From Roseitranquillus sp963709765 (GTDB taxonomy: Bacteria; Pseudomonadota; Alphaproteobacteria; Rhodobacterales; Rhodobacteraceae), in assembly GCA_963709765.1 (NCBI GenBank), contig CAVPXL010000001.1, forward strand, positions 558,001-622,000: a stretch of 64,000 bases of DNA. The letters run 5' to 3'. Shown in pieces: positions 29,370 to 38,318 of this stretch. Every line of letters begins with the position of its first letter. Position 1 is the stretch's first letter. The translations under genes and the position numbers were made by a program. The notes below the pieces were generated by a model. It ran no database searches, had not been told where the DNA came from, and saw nothing but the letters and a program-made list of their open reading frames with translations.

Positions 29370-29999
29370 TCAGCCCTCCTTTGGCATGATCGCGGTGTCG
29401 CGCTCGTGGGCGCGGATCGCGGCGGGGCGTTGGCGGAGACGGTCGGTGTAGGCGCGAAAACCGGGGCGTTCCTCCATCGTGGCGAACATCAGGCCCCAGG
29501 CGATCTGCGAGCCGAGATAGACATCTGCCGCCGAGAAGCGGTCGCCGAGGAGGAAGTCGCGGCCATCGGCCAGCAGCCCCTCGAGCGTGTCGAGCACGAT
29601 CGGGAGGTCTCCGTATCCGACCCGCCTGCGAAGCTCCGGCGTGTCGGTGACGATGCCGAGCGAGGCGTTGGTGACCGCCGCCTCGACCGGGCCGGCGCCG
29701 AAGAACAGCCAGCGGTAATAGGGCCCGCGGTCGGGCGAGCCGGGATCGGGGGCGAGGCCGGCCTCGGGGAAGGCGTCGGCGAGATAGGCGCAGATCGCGG
29801 CGCCTTCGGTCACCGTGACGCCGCGATGGGTGATCGCGGGCACCTTGCCCATCGGGTTCACCGCCAGGTAGTCGGGCGCCTTCATCGCGTCCCCGTAGGA
29901 CAGGACCACCGTCTCGTAATCGGCGCCGACCTCTTCGAGCATCCAGCGGGCGATGCGGCCGCGCGACATGGGGTTGGTGTAGAAGACGAGGTCGGCCAC
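29370..29999 (-). CDS. glutathione S-transferase
   Basis: 209 residues from a GTG start with a GGAGAAA ribosome site. Thioredoxin-like N-terminal domain (LVFYTNPMSRGRIARWMLEE, then NPMGKVPAI with the cis-proline, and TEGAAICAYLAD with the glutathione-binding glutamate) followed by a helical C-terminal domain with FLLGDRFSAADVYLG. It lies antisense between choX and choW, splitting what is usually one operon. Substrate unknown. Confidence 0.9.
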   Translation of the reverse strand: MADLVFYTNPMSRGRIARWMLEEVGADYETVVLSYGDAMKAPDYLAVNPMGKVPAITHRGVTVTEGAAICAYLADAFPEAGLAPDPGSPDRGPYYRWLFFGAGPVEAAVTNASLGIVTDTPELRRRVGYGDLPIVLDTLEGLLADGRDFLLGDRFSAADVYLGSQIAWGLMFATMEERPGFRAYTDRLRQRPAAIRAHERDTAIMPKEG

Positions 30000-30069
30000 G
30001 GGCTTTCTCCGGCGATGCGTCGTCGGAAGGGTGACACGGGCGCCGCTTCCGGGCAATCTCCGCGTCGCG

Positions 30070-30900
30070 ATGGAATGGCTCACAGAAAACAAGATCCCCG
30101 TGGGGGATGGTGCCGCGGCGATGTTCGACTGGCTGCAGATCAATGGTGCGTGGTTCTTCGACACCCTGTCGGACGGCATGGAATGGCTGATCGACGCGAT
30201 CCTCTGGGTGTTCCAGACGCCGCACCCGCTGATCGTCGTGGCGGTGTTCGCGGCGATCGCCTGGGCCCTGCAGCGGCGCTGGACGACGCCGGTGATGGTG
30301 ACGCTCGGCCTGCTCTTCGTGCTGAACCAGGGGTATTGGGAGGAGACCACCGAGAGCCTGACGCTGGTCCTGTCGGCCTGCATCGTCTGCATGGGGGTGG
30401 GCGTGCCCATCGGCATCGCGGTGGCGCACCGGCCGAAGCTCTACCAGGCGATGCGCCCCGTTCTCGACCTGATGCAGACGCTGCCGACCTTCGTCTACCT
30501 GATCCCGGCGATCGTGTTCTTCGGGATCGGCATGGTGCCGGGGTTGCTGGCCACCGTGGTCTTCGTGCTGCCGGCGCCGATCCGGCTGACGCATCTGGGG
30601 GTGAGCACGACGCCCGCGCCGCTTCTCGAGGCGGCGGAGGCGTTCGGGGCGACACCGCGCCAGCGCCTGTGGAAGGTGGAGCTGCCCTATGCCTTTCCGC
30701 AGATCATGGCCGGACTGAACCAGACGATCATGCTGTCGCTGTCGATGGTGGTGATCGCGGCTCTGGTCGGGGCCGACGGGCTCGGCGTGCCGGTGGTGCG
30801 CGCGCTCAACCAGGTCAACACGGCGCTCGGGTTCGAGGCGGGGCTGGTGATCGTGGTGGTGGCCGTCATCCTCGACCGGATGCTGAGGATCGAGCGGTGA
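30070..30900 (+). CDS. choW: choline ABC transporter permease
   Basis: 276-residue inner-membrane permease with about six to seven helices. The N-terminus MEWLTENKIPVGD is typical of ChoW/ProW-type proteins. The cytoplasmic coupling loop EAAEAFGATPRQRLWKVELP is the ABC permease EAA motif. The ATG has no strong ribosome site; an upstream in-frame ATG at 30031 would add 13 residues and overlap the GST promoter. The end overlaps the choV start as GTGA, so the two are coupled. Transport is driven by ChoV with ChoX delivering substrate. Confidence 0.92.
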   Translation: MEWLTENKIPVGDGAAAMFDWLQINGAWFFDTLSDGMEWLIDAILWVFQTPHPLIVVAVFAAIAWALQRRWTTPVMVTLGLLFVLNQGYWEETTESLTLVLSACIVCMGVGVPIGIAVAHRPKLYQAMRPVLDLMQTLPTFVYLIPAIVFFGIGMVPGLLATVVFVLPAPIRLTHLGVSTTPAPLLEAAEAFGATPRQRLWKVELPYAFPQIMAGLNQTIMLSLSMVVIAALVGADGLGVPVVRALNQVNTALGFEAGLVIVVVAVILDRMLRIER

Positions 30901-31958
30901 ACGAGGTCGTGGTCTTCGACAACGTGTCGATCGTCTTCGGCAAGCGCCCCGAAAGGGCGCTGCCGCTGATGGACGAGGGACAGAGCCGCGAGGATGTCGC
31001 CGCGGCGACGAACCAGATCCTCGGGGTGCACGATTGCTCGCTGAGCGTGAACGAGGGCGAGATCCTCGTGCTGATGGGCCTGTCGGGCTCGGGCAAGTCG
31101 ACCCTTCTGCGCGCGGTGAACGGGCTCAACGTTCCGTGCCGGGGCGAGGTGCGGGTGCGCGACGGCGAGCGGATGGTGGCGGTCGGACATGCCGATCGCC
31201 GGACCTTGCGGCATCTGCGGCTGCACCAGGTGGCGATGGTGTTCCAGCAATTCGGCCTGCTGCCGTGGCGCAGCGTGACGGAGAATGTCGGGCTGGGCCT
31301 CGAGATCGAGGGCGTGTCGCGGCGCGAACGGGCGGAGCGGGTGGCGCGACAGCTTGAGCTGGTGGGCCTGACCGACCGGGCCGGGGCGCGCGTGGGCGAG
31401 CTGTCCGGCGGCATGCAGCAGCGCGTGGGGCTGGCCCGGGCCTTTGCCACCGATGCGCCGATCCTGCTCATGGACGAGCCGTTCTCGGCGCTCGACCCGC
31501 TGATCCGCAACCGGCTGCAGGACGAGCTGATCGCGCTGCAGCAGCGGCTGCGCCGGACCATCGTGTTCGTCAGCCACGACCTCGACGAGGCGTTCAAGCT
31601 GGGCGACCGGATCGCGATCATGGAGGGCGGGCGCATCGTGCAGCACGGCACGCCGCGCGACATCTTCACCGCCCCGGCGAATGACTACGTCGCGGATTTC
31701 GTGGCCAACATGAACCCGCTCGGCGTGCTTTGCGCGCGCGACGTGATGGTGCCGCCCGAGGGCGCGGCGGGCGCGCGGGTGGACCCCGACGCGCGGCTTT
31801 CGGAGGTGATGGGGCTGCTCAACGGGCGGCCGCTGGAAGTGGCGGGCGAGGATGGCGCGGTGCTCGGGCATGTGACGGCGCGCGGGGTGCTGGCGCGGTT
31901 GAGCGACCCGCTGGTGCAGCGCGCGGCGCGCGGTCAGGGCCCGGAAGGGGGCGCGTAG
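30897..31958 (+). CDS. choV: choline ABC transporter ATPase
   Basis: 353-residue ATPase starting at GTG (30897), overlapping the choW stop by 4 bases. Walker A GLSGSGKST (61-69), Q-loop VFQQFGLLPWRSV (about 115-127), signature LSGGMQQ (169-175), Walker B ILLMDEP (189-195) and the switch histidine in FVSHDLDEAF. The C-terminal 90 residues are a degenerate regulatory tail, as in ProV/OpuA-type ATPases, without clear CBS repeats. Its last 25 bases overlap the opposing DMT gene. Confidence 0.93.
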   Translation: MNEVVVFDNVSIVFGKRPERALPLMDEGQSREDVAAATNQILGVHDCSLSVNEGEILVLMGLSGSGKSTLLRAVNGLNVPCRGEVRVRDGERMVAVGHADRRTLRHLRLHQVAMVFQQFGLLPWRSVTENVGLGLEIEGVSRRERAERVARQLELVGLTDRAGARVGELSGGMQQRVGLARAFATDAPILLMDEPFSALDPLIRNRLQDELIALQQRLRRTIVFVSHDLDEAFKLGDRIAIMEGGRIVQHGTPRDIFTAPANDYVADFVANMNPLGVLCARDVMVPPEGAAGARVDPDARLSEVMGLLNGRPLEVAGEDGAVLGHVTARGVLARLSDPLVQRAARGQGPEGGA

Positions 31959-32869
31959 ATCCTGCGGCCGCCCTGGGTGATGCGGGCCGCGTCGGCCGCC
32001 GCGCGCCGGGAGAGCACCGCCTCGCGCCAGGCGATGAAGCTGACGGCGGCGACGATGATCGCGCCCCCCGCCAGCACCCACGGGTCGAGCCCCTCGCCGA
32101 AGACGGCCCAGCCGAGAAGCGCCGCCCAGATGAGCTGCAGGAATGTCACCGGCTGGGTCACCGTCACCGGGGCGGCGCGGAAGGCGAGCGTCATCGTGTA
32201 GTGGCCGGTCGTGGCGAAGAGCGCGACGAGGCCGAGCCAGGCGAGTTCGGAAAGATGCGGCGTGACCCACACCGCCGCCGCGAAGGGCGCAATGCCGATG
32301 GTCACCGTGAGCGAGAGCATCGTCACGATCATCTCGGGGCTGCAGCGCATCGAGAGCTGCTTGGCGAACAGGTAGGACACAGCGAAGGTGATGGCGACGA
32401 CGAGCATCGCGATGTGACCGGGAGAGACCTCGCGGAAGCCGGGGCGCAGGATCAGCACCACGCCGATCAGCGCCGCGACGATGGCGGCGATGCGGCGGAA
32501 GGCCAGACGCTCGCCCAGGAAGAGCGCCGCGCCAAGCGTGACGTAGACCGGCGAGAGGTAGTTCATCGCCGTGACCTCGGCGATGGGGATCTGCGTCATG
32601 GCGAAGAACCACAGCATCACCGCGAAGGTGTGGACGAAGCCGCGCATGGCGAACAGGCGGAGGTTTCCCCGCGTCAGTCCCTGGCGGCGCAGGCGCCCGG
32701 CGAGGGGCAGGACCACGACGAGGCCCAGCGCATAGCGCAGGAACGCGGCTTCGGGCGGCGGGATGCGGTCGCCGACATGCTTGACGACCGCCGTGACCCC
32801 GACGAACAGCACGCCCGTCAGCAGCATCCACAGAAGGCCCGCGAGCGGGCGGCTCTCACCCTCGTTCAT
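31934..32869 (-). CDS. DMT superfamily transporter (two EamA domains)
   Basis: 311 residues with about ten membrane helices in two EamA repeats. FLRYALGLVVVLPL and AMTQIPIAEVTAMNYLSPVYV belong to the first repeat, and AFRAAPVTVTQPVTFLQLIWAALLGW to the second. Related members export metabolites or amino acids or import S-adenosylmethionine; the substrate cannot be set here. ATG at 32869 chosen for the normal N-terminus. It lies 39 bases downstream of the LysE-type exporter gene on the same strand. Confidence 0.87.
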   Translation of the reverse strand: MNEGESRPLAGLLWMLLTGVLFVGVTAVVKHVGDRIPPPEAAFLRYALGLVVVLPLAGRLRRQGLTRGNLRLFAMRGFVHTFAVMLWFFAMTQIPIAEVTAMNYLSPVYVTLGAALFLGERLAFRRIAAIVAALIGVVLILRPGFREVSPGHIAMLVVAITFAVSYLFAKQLSMRCSPEMIVTMLSLTVTIGIAPFAAAVWVTPHLSELAWLGLVALFATTGHYTMTLAFRAAPVTVTQPVTFLQLIWAALLGWAVFGEGLDPWVLAGGAIIVAAVSFIAWREAVLSRRAAADAARITQGGRRIYAPPSGP

Positions 32870-32908
32870 GGGCGCGACCTGACACCAGCGCCGCGGCCGC
32901 CACAAGCC

Positions 32909-33505
32909 CTAGCCCGCGACCAGGCGCGCGGCGATGGTCCACATGATCGCGGCGATGGCGAGGTCGAGCGCGCGCCATGCGCCGGGCCGCGCGAAGACCG
33001 GCCGCAGGAGCCGCGCGCCGTAGCCCAGCGCGAAGAAGAAGACGAACGAGGCGGCGATCGCCCCGGCGGCGAAGGCCCCCCGCGCCGCGAACCCCGCCGA
33101 CACCGAGCCGAGCAGGAACACCGTGTCGAGATAGACGTGCGGGTTGAGCCAGGTGAAGGCGAGGCACGCCGCCAGCGCGCCGCCGAGCGTGCCCGCGCCC
33201 TGCCCCGCCTCCAGCCGCTCGCCGCCCCGCAGCGCGCGGAACAGGCCGAAGGCGCCGTAGGCGGCGAGGAACGCGGCGCCGCCCCACCGGGCCGCCACGG
33301 CGATCTGGGGCGCGGCCGTCAACAGGGCGCCCGCGCCAGCGACCCCCGCGGCGATCAGCACCGCGTCCGATGTCGCGCAGACGAGGCAGACGGCGAAGAC
33401 ATGCGCCCCCGTCAGCCCCTGACGCAGAACGAACGCGTTCTGCGCGCCGATCGCCACGATCAGTCCGAGACCCAGTGAAAATCCGGCGACAAGAGCCTCG
33501 ACCAC
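32909..33505 (-). CDS. argO: LysE/ArgO-type amino acid exporter
   Basis: 198 residues from GTG at 33505 with a perfect GGAGGA ribosome site. Six hydrophobic segments; the N-terminus VEALVAGFSLGLGLIVAIGAQNAFVLRQG is close to ArgO/LysE (shown here with the standard GAQNAFVLRQG motif), and TWLNPHVYLDTVFLLGS is the second conserved block. Exports arginine and/or lysine analogues in known members. Divergently transcribed from an ArgP-type regulator 86 bp away, the arrangement known for argO/argP and lysE/lysG, which strengthens the call. Confidence 0.9.
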   Translation of the reverse strand: MVEALVAGFSLGLGLIVAIGAQNAFVLRQGLTGAHVFAVCLVCATSDAVLIAAGVAGAGALLTAAPQIAVAARWGGAAFLAAYGAFGLFRALRGGERLEAGQGAGTLGGALAACLAFTWLNPHVYLDTVFLLGSVSAGFAARGAFAAGAIAASFVFFFALGYGARLLRPVFARPGAWRALDLAIAAIMWTIAARLVAG

Positions 33506-33547
33506 CGCTATTCCTCCCTCAGGCGGGGTGACATAGACCCGCGACGA

Positions 33548-33585
33548 GGTTAAGGCAAACTGACAATCCTTCATCGGGTTAAGGC
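33548..33585. promoter_or_regulatory. 9-bp direct repeat in the argO-argP spacer
   Basis: GGTTAAGGC occurs at 33548-33556 and again at 33577-33585, 29 bases apart (close to three helical turns), in the 86-bp divergent spacer. This is a plausible operator for the LysR-type regulator. LysR sites are usually partial dyads (T-N11-A), so the direct repeat may be only part of the true site. Confidence 0.4.
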
Positions 33586-33591
33586 TTGCTA

Positions 33592-34488
33592 ATGTCGCTG
33601 GACTACACCTCGCTCCGGGCCCTCGCGGCCGTCACGCGCACCGGCAGCTTCGATGCCGCCGCGGCGGAGCTGGGGGTGACGGCCTCGGCCGTCTCGCAGC
33701 GGATCAAGGCGCTCGAGGAACAGATGGGCGCGATCCTCGTCGTGCGCGCCCAGCCCTGCACCGCCACGGAGGCCGGGACGCGGCTGGTCCGGCATGTGGA
33801 CGAGGTGCGTCTTCTGGAACATCGCCTCGCCGACGACCTGGCCGCGGCCCTGCCCGCGCAGCCGGCGACGGTGCGGATCGCGGTAAACGCCGACAGCCTC
33901 GACACGTGGTTCCTGTCGGCGCTGGCGCAGGTTGAGGGGTTGCTCTTCGATCTGGTGGTGGACGATCAGGACCACAGCGCCGACTGGCTTCGCAAGGGCG
34001 AGGTGTCGGCGGCGGTGACGGCCCATGCGGACCCGGTGCAGGGGTGCGACTGCGTGCCGCTCGGCCGGCTGCGGTATCTGCCGGTCGCGTCGCCGGATTT
34101 CGTGGCGCACTGGTTTGCGGGCGGAGCCGACGCCGCGAGCCTGTCGCGCGCGCCGGCGATCGCCTTTACCGCCAAGGACCGGTTGCAGGCGGATTGGGCC
34201 CGCGCGGTCGCCGGCAAGGCGGTGGCGCTGAAGGCGCACCGCATCCCGTCGTCGGTGGCGTTCCAGCAGGCGGTGCAGGCCGGGATGGGATGGGGGATGC
34301 TGCCCGAGCCGATGGCCGAGGCGGCGCTGGAGAGCGAAAGCATGGCGCTCGTCGAGCCGGGCGATGCGCTCGAGGTGACGCTTTACTGGCAGGTCAGCCG
34401 TATCGTGAGCCGCGCGCTGCACCCGCTGACCAAGGCGGTGCGCTCGGCGGCCTGGTCGAGGCTGCTGCTGCCGCGCCCGGGCGGCTGA
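33592..34488 (+). CDS. argP: LysR-family regulator, ArgP type
   Basis: 298 residues. N-terminal winged helix (about 3-62: LDYTSLRALAAVTRTGSFDAA and VTASAVSQRIKALEE) and a C-terminal effector domain with WFLSALAQVEGLLFDLVVDDQDHS, a segment characteristic of ArgP/LysG. Known members sense arginine and lysine and activate the adjacent exporter gene. The ATG at 33592 follows a short spacer with the repeated GGTTAAGGC element. Divergent from the ArgO-like exporter. Confidence 0.92.
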   Translation: MSLDYTSLRALAAVTRTGSFDAAAAELGVTASAVSQRIKALEEQMGAILVVRAQPCTATEAGTRLVRHVDEVRLLEHRLADDLAAALPAQPATVRIAVNADSLDTWFLSALAQVEGLLFDLVVDDQDHSADWLRKGEVSAAVTAHADPVQGCDCVPLGRLRYLPVASPDFVAHWFAGGADAASLSRAPAIAFTAKDRLQADWARAVAGKAVALKAHRIPSSVAFQQAVQAGMGWGMLPEPMAEAALESESMALVEPGDALEVTLYWQVSRIVSRALHPLTKAVRSAAWSRLLLPRPGG

Positions 34489-34592
34489 GCGCGGCATGCG
34501 GCGCGCGCCGCTCCCGATCGGGCGGGCCGCGGTCCGGTTCGAGCCCGGACAGGGCCGGTGCAGGTGCCGGCCGCGCCCGGATCAGGCCGTGA

Positions 34593-35339
34593 TCAGGCGC
34601 TGAGTTCGGCCATGACCTCGTCCGAGACCTCGAAGTTGGTGGTGACGTGCTGCACGTCGTCGTCGTCTTCGAGCGCCTCGATCAGGCGCATCAGCTTCTG
34701 CGCGCCCTCCAGGTCGAGTTCGGTCGTGGTCTGGGGCCGCCAGACGAGCCGCGTCGAATCGGCCTCGCCCAGCTGCTCCTCGAGCCGGGTGGAGACCTCG
34801 TTGAGGTCGGTGTCGGCGCACCAGACGACATGCCCGTCCTCGGAGGTCTCGGCATCCTCGGCGCCGGCCTCGATGGCGGCCATCATCACGTCGTCGGCGT
34901 CACCCGCCCCGGTCGAGTAGGTCACCTGCCCCTTGCGGTCGAACATGAAGGCGACCGAGCCGGTCTCGCCCAGATTGCCGCCGTGCTTGCCGAAGGTGGA
35001 GCGCACGTTGGAGGCGGTGCGGTTGCGGTTGTCGGTCATCGCCTCGACGATGACGGCGACGCCGCCCGGGCCGTAGCCCTCGTAGCGGATCTCCTCGTAA
35101 TTGTCGCCTTCGCCGGCCTGGCTCTTCTTGATGGCGCGGTCGATCACGTCCTTGGGGACCGAGACCGCCTTGGCCTCCTTGACCGCGAGGCGCAGGCGCG
35201 GGTTCTTGTCGGGATCGGGATCGCCCATCTTGGCCGCGACGGTGATCTCCTTCGACAGCTTCGAGAAGAGCTTGGAGCGGGCGGCATCCTGTCGCCCCTT
35301 GCGGTGCTGGATGTTCGCCCATTTCGAATGGCCTGCCAT
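34593..35339 (-). CDS. yebC: YebC/PmpR family protein
   Basis: 248 residues. Begins AGHSKWANIQHRKGRQDAAR, the family hallmark, followed by YGPGGVAVIVEAMTDNRNRT and an acidic C-terminal domain. YebC-type proteins bind DNA as regulators or, as shown more recently, associate with ribosomes to ease translation of proline-rich stretches; the sequence does not distinguish these. Start ATG at 35339 gives the conserved N-terminus. No neighbouring ruvC operon, its usual partner in many bacteria. Confidence 0.95.
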   Translation of the reverse strand: MAGHSKWANIQHRKGRQDAARSKLFSKLSKEITVAAKMGDPDPDKNPRLRLAVKEAKAVSVPKDVIDRAIKKSQAGEGDNYEEIRYEGYGPGGVAVIVEAMTDNRNRTASNVRSTFGKHGGNLGETGSVAFMFDRKGQVTYSTGAGDADDVMMAAIEAGAEDAETSEDGHVVWCADTDLNEVSTRLEEQLGEADSTRLVWRPQTTTELDLEGAQKLMRLIEALEDDDDVQHVTTNFEVSDEVMAELSA

Positions 35340-35475
35340 GGCGCCTTGTCCGTCCTGTTCCTGCGGGATGCGCCTCCATATCGCAGCGTCCCGCGGCCCC
35401 GCAAGTGGCTCGCGGCGGGCCTGTGCATGTCCCCGGCGGAAGCGGGAGTGCCGCGCCCGCCGGGATCCGTCTGTC

Positions 35476-35793
35476 CTATTCGACCGGCTCGACGACCGCG
35501 TCGCCCTCGACCTCGATCGACTCGACCTCCTCGCCGTTCTCGACCTCGACAGGTGTCTCGTCCTGCTCGACGGTGTCGGCCGCGCCTTCGAGCGGAGCGC
35601 CCTCGACGACCGAGTCCTCGACCGTGGTCGCCGGCTCAAGGCTCTCGACTGCCACCTCGTCGCCGCCGAAGAGACCGAACAGCCATGCAAGAAGCAGCAC
35701 GACCACGATGATGGCGAGGGCGATGCCGATCCACTTGCCCATGCCGCCGCCGCCCGTCTGCTTCGTCACTTTCGGATCTCTGTAATCGGACAT
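35476..35793 (-). CDS. small membrane-anchored acidic protein
   Basis: 105 residues: a short polar head with GGGGMGKW, one membrane helix (about 20-43, IGIALAIIVVVLLLAWLFGLF), and a long tail rich in glutamate, valine and threonine. ATG at 35793 is favoured over 35799 because AGGAG is 6 bases away from the former and adjacent to the latter. No family recognised; the tail is probably periplasmic or disordered. It lies downstream of the stress-like gene and may share its message. Confidence 0.75.
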   Translation of the reverse strand: MSDYRDPKVTKQTGGGGMGKWIGIALAIIVVVLLLAWLFGLFGGDEVAVESLEPATTVEDSVVEGAPLEGAADTVEQDETPVEVENGEEVESIEVEGDAVVEPVE

Positions 35794-35826
35794 GTTCATC
35801 TCCTTTTGTCGTTGTGTTGGTGGGTG

Positions 35827-36294
35827 TCAGATGTAGGGGTTCATGCGCTTCTCGCGCCGGTAAGTCCGCGAATACGGGTCGGACCGGGTCTCGTCGCGAG
35901 TGCCGACGTAGCTCTCGTCGAAGGGCTGGTCGCTGCGCCGCGCCGTGTACGGCTCATCGCGGAACTCCTCGGAGCGGGCGTCGAGGTTGTGAATTTCCTT
36001 CTCGGGTCGCCGCATGATCTCCTGCACTTGCGGAACCTGTTCCTCGTCCACCTCGACCGAAACCACGTAGTCGCCGCGGCGAACGCAGTTCTGGTAGGTG
36101 CGCACGTCGTCCTCGGGCAGGTGCAGGTCGTGCAGCGCGTCGATCGCGCCTCGGTCGCTGTCGACACCCGCCGGCGTGTCGCTGTCGGGCACCACGCGCA
36201 TGTGGCCCTCCGAGATTCCGAGCGACTGCAATTCAATGCGGACGAGATCGGCGGTGGCATAGTTGCGGTAGACGGCGGTGACGTTGCGGTACAT
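35827..36294 (-). CDS. YflT/17M-type stress protein-like
   Basis: 155 residues. The N-terminal half (RNVTAVYRNYATADLVRIELQSLGI is broken by no charge cluster; shown here as the alternation of strand and helix, 1-95) resembles the ferredoxin-like fold of YflT/general stress protein 17M. It includes GDYVVSVEVDEEQVPQVQEIM. The C-terminal 50 residues are charged and low in complexity (many R, D, E, Y). A GAGGAGGAA ribosome site supports the start. Role probably in stress response, by resemblance only. Confidence 0.65.
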   Translation of the reverse strand: MYRNVTAVYRNYATADLVRIELQSLGISEGHMRVVPDSDTPAGVDSDRGAIDALHDLHLPEDDVRTYQNCVRRGDYVVSVEVDEEQVPQVQEIMRRPEKEIHNLDARSEEFRDEPYTARRSDQPFDESYVGTRDETRSDPYSRTYRREKRMNPYI

Positions 36295-36389
36295 GGGTTT
36301 CCTCCTCGTTATGCACTCGGGGGGACCAACCGCCCACGGCGGCCTCTTGTTTCCGGGAAACCTCCAGACCGGCGACTTCCCGCCAACCG

Positions 36390-38165
36390 TCAGATCGGCC
36401 AGAGATAGGGAATGGTTAGCGAGGCGGTGATCGCCAGGATGATGTTCAGCGGCACGCCGACGCGCATGAAGTCGGTGAACTTGTAGCCGCCTGGCCCGTA
36501 GACCAGCATGTTGGTCTGATAGCCGATCGGCGTCGAGAAGGCGGCGGAGGCCGCGAACATCACCGCCACGACCAGGGGCCGCGGATCGAGGCCGAGCGCC
36601 AGCCCCAGCTCGATGGCGATGGGCGTCAGGATCACACCGACGGCGTTGTTGGAGACGAGCTCGGTCAGGGTCGAGGCCAGGACATAGACGCAGAAGATCA
36701 CCGCCATCGGCGGCAAATCGGCGAGGAAGGGCTCGACAGCGCGGACGACCAGTGCGACCGCGCCCGAATCCTGCAAGCCAGCGCCGACCGCCAGCATGGC
36801 GAAGATCAGCGCCAGCAACCGGCCCTCGACGAATGAAAACGCCTCGTCCGCGTCGATGCAGCGGGACAGGAAGACCACAACCACCGCCAGCACCGCGAGC
36901 GGGAAGATCGGCGCCACGCCCAGCGCCGCCAGAGCCACCAGCGCCGCCAGCGCGCCGATCGCGACCCAGGCCTTGTTGCGCCGATAGGCCTGACCCGACG
37001 GCCGCGCGATGTTGACGAGGTCCATGTCGGCCGCGAGGCGCTGGATGTCCTCGGGCGCGCCCTCCAGCAGCAGCGTGTCGCCCGTGCGCACGATCACGTC
37101 GTCGAGCTGCCGGCCGATATTCTGGTTCCGGCGGTGCACGGCCAGCGGATAGACGCCGTAGCGACGGCGCAGGCGCATGGAGCCCAGCGAGCGGCCGATC
37201 ATCCGGCAGCCCGGCGTGATCAGCACCTCCACGGTCTCGGTGGCGACCGAGGACAGCTTGTCGACGGAGCGGACCTCGCGGCTCTGCTGGACGCCCAGAA
37301 GTTCGCTCATCTCCGAGCGCAGGACGACGCGGTCGCCCATCTTGAGCTGGACCGAGCCCATGTCGCGGCGCAGCGAGGCGTCGCCGCGCAGCACGTCGAT
37401 GACCCGCAAGCCGTCGCGGCGGAAGATGTCGGCCTCCAGCGGCGCCTGCCCGATCAGGCCCGAGCCTTCGGGCACCGCGACCTCGGTGAAGTATTTCAGC
37501 TTGCGCCGGTCGCCCAGCAGCACGCCGAGCGTCTGCCGGGCGGGAAGAAGGTGGCGCCCGAGGATCGCCATGTAGAGACCGCCGATGACAACCTGCACGA
37601 TCCCGAGCGGCGCGATCTCGAAGATCGTGAAAGGCTCCAGCCCTTCGACCCGGGCCACGCCGTCGACAAGCAGGTTCGTGGAGGTGCCCAGCAGCGTCAT
37701 CGTTCCCCCGAGGATCGCCGCATAGCTGAGCGGGATCAGGAGCTTGGAGGGCGACACGCCGAGCCGTTGCGAGAGTTGCACGAAGATCGGGATCATCACC
37801 ACGACGACGGGCGTGTTGTTCATGAATGCCGAGGCCAGCGCCACCAGAAGCAGCGTGAGGATGATCGTCATGCCGGGATTCGTGTCGGCGCGCCTGTCGG
37901 CCTGGCTCGTCAGCCATTGCAGGGCGCCGGTGCGCACCAGGCCGCCCATCATCAGGAACATCGCGGCAATGGTCCAGGGCGCGGGATTGGCCAGAACCTC
38001 GAGCGCGCTGTCGTAGGGCAGGATGCCGAGCAGATACATCGCGGCGGCCCCGGCCAGCGCGATGACCTCCGCCGGATAGCGTTCCCGCACGAAGAGCACG
38101 AACATCACCGCGACAACGGCCAGGGCGGCCACGGGCTCCGCGGTCGTGCCGAGCGTCAGGGTCAT
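36390..38165 (-). CDS. SLC13-type permease with two TrkA-C domains
   Basis: 591-residue inner-membrane transporter of the divalent anion:Na+ symporter/CitMHS group. Membrane helices fill about 5-200 and 385-591. The middle (about 210-375) holds two cytosolic TrkA-C/RCK-C-like regulatory domains (LIGQAPLEADIFRRDGLRVI, GDRVVLRSEMSELLG, MIGRSLGSMRLRRRYGVYPL, GDTLLLEGAPEDIQRLA). Substrate motifs SAFMNNTPVVV and SNNAVGVILTPIA are the duplicated helix-hairpin elements. Substrate (sulfate, dicarboxylate or other anion) cannot be set. Confidence 0.87.
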   Translation of the reverse strand: MTLTLGTTAEPVAALAVVAVMFVLFVRERYPAEVIALAGAAAMYLLGILPYDSALEVLANPAPWTIAAMFLMMGGLVRTGALQWLTSQADRRADTNPGMTIILTLLLVALASAFMNNTPVVVVMIPIFVQLSQRLGVSPSKLLIPLSYAAILGGTMTLLGTSTNLLVDGVARVEGLEPFTIFEIAPLGIVQVVIGGLYMAILGRHLLPARQTLGVLLGDRRKLKYFTEVAVPEGSGLIGQAPLEADIFRRDGLRVIDVLRGDASLRRDMGSVQLKMGDRVVLRSEMSELLGVQQSREVRSVDKLSSVATETVEVLITPGCRMIGRSLGSMRLRRRYGVYPLAVHRRNQNIGRQLDDVIVRTGDTLLLEGAPEDIQRLAADMDLVNIARPSGQAYRRNKAWVAIGALAALVALAALGVAPIFPLAVLAVVVVFLSRCIDADEAFSFVEGRLLALIFAMLAVGAGLQDSGAVALVVRAVEPFLADLPPMAVIFCVYVLASTLTELVSNNAVGVILTPIAIELGLALGLDPRPLVVAVMFAASAAFSTPIGYQTNMLVYGPGGYKFTDFMRVGVPLNIILAITASLTIPYLWPI

Positions 38166-38318
38166 CGGGGCATACGCCTCTCTATTCCGGGCCGGCTGGC
38201 ATCATTGCCGCGACCGGGCCGCATCGCAAGCGGCGGTTGCAACCCGCCGGCGCGGCGGGGGCCGCCCGCGGGCCGGGCGTCGCGGGAAGCGCGGGCGGGC
38301 GCCGCCCTGCGCCGAGGC

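Noticed and set aside
31700..31958. CBS domains at the ChoV C-terminus
   Set aside because: The tail is short and degenerate; no paired CBS pattern can be made out.
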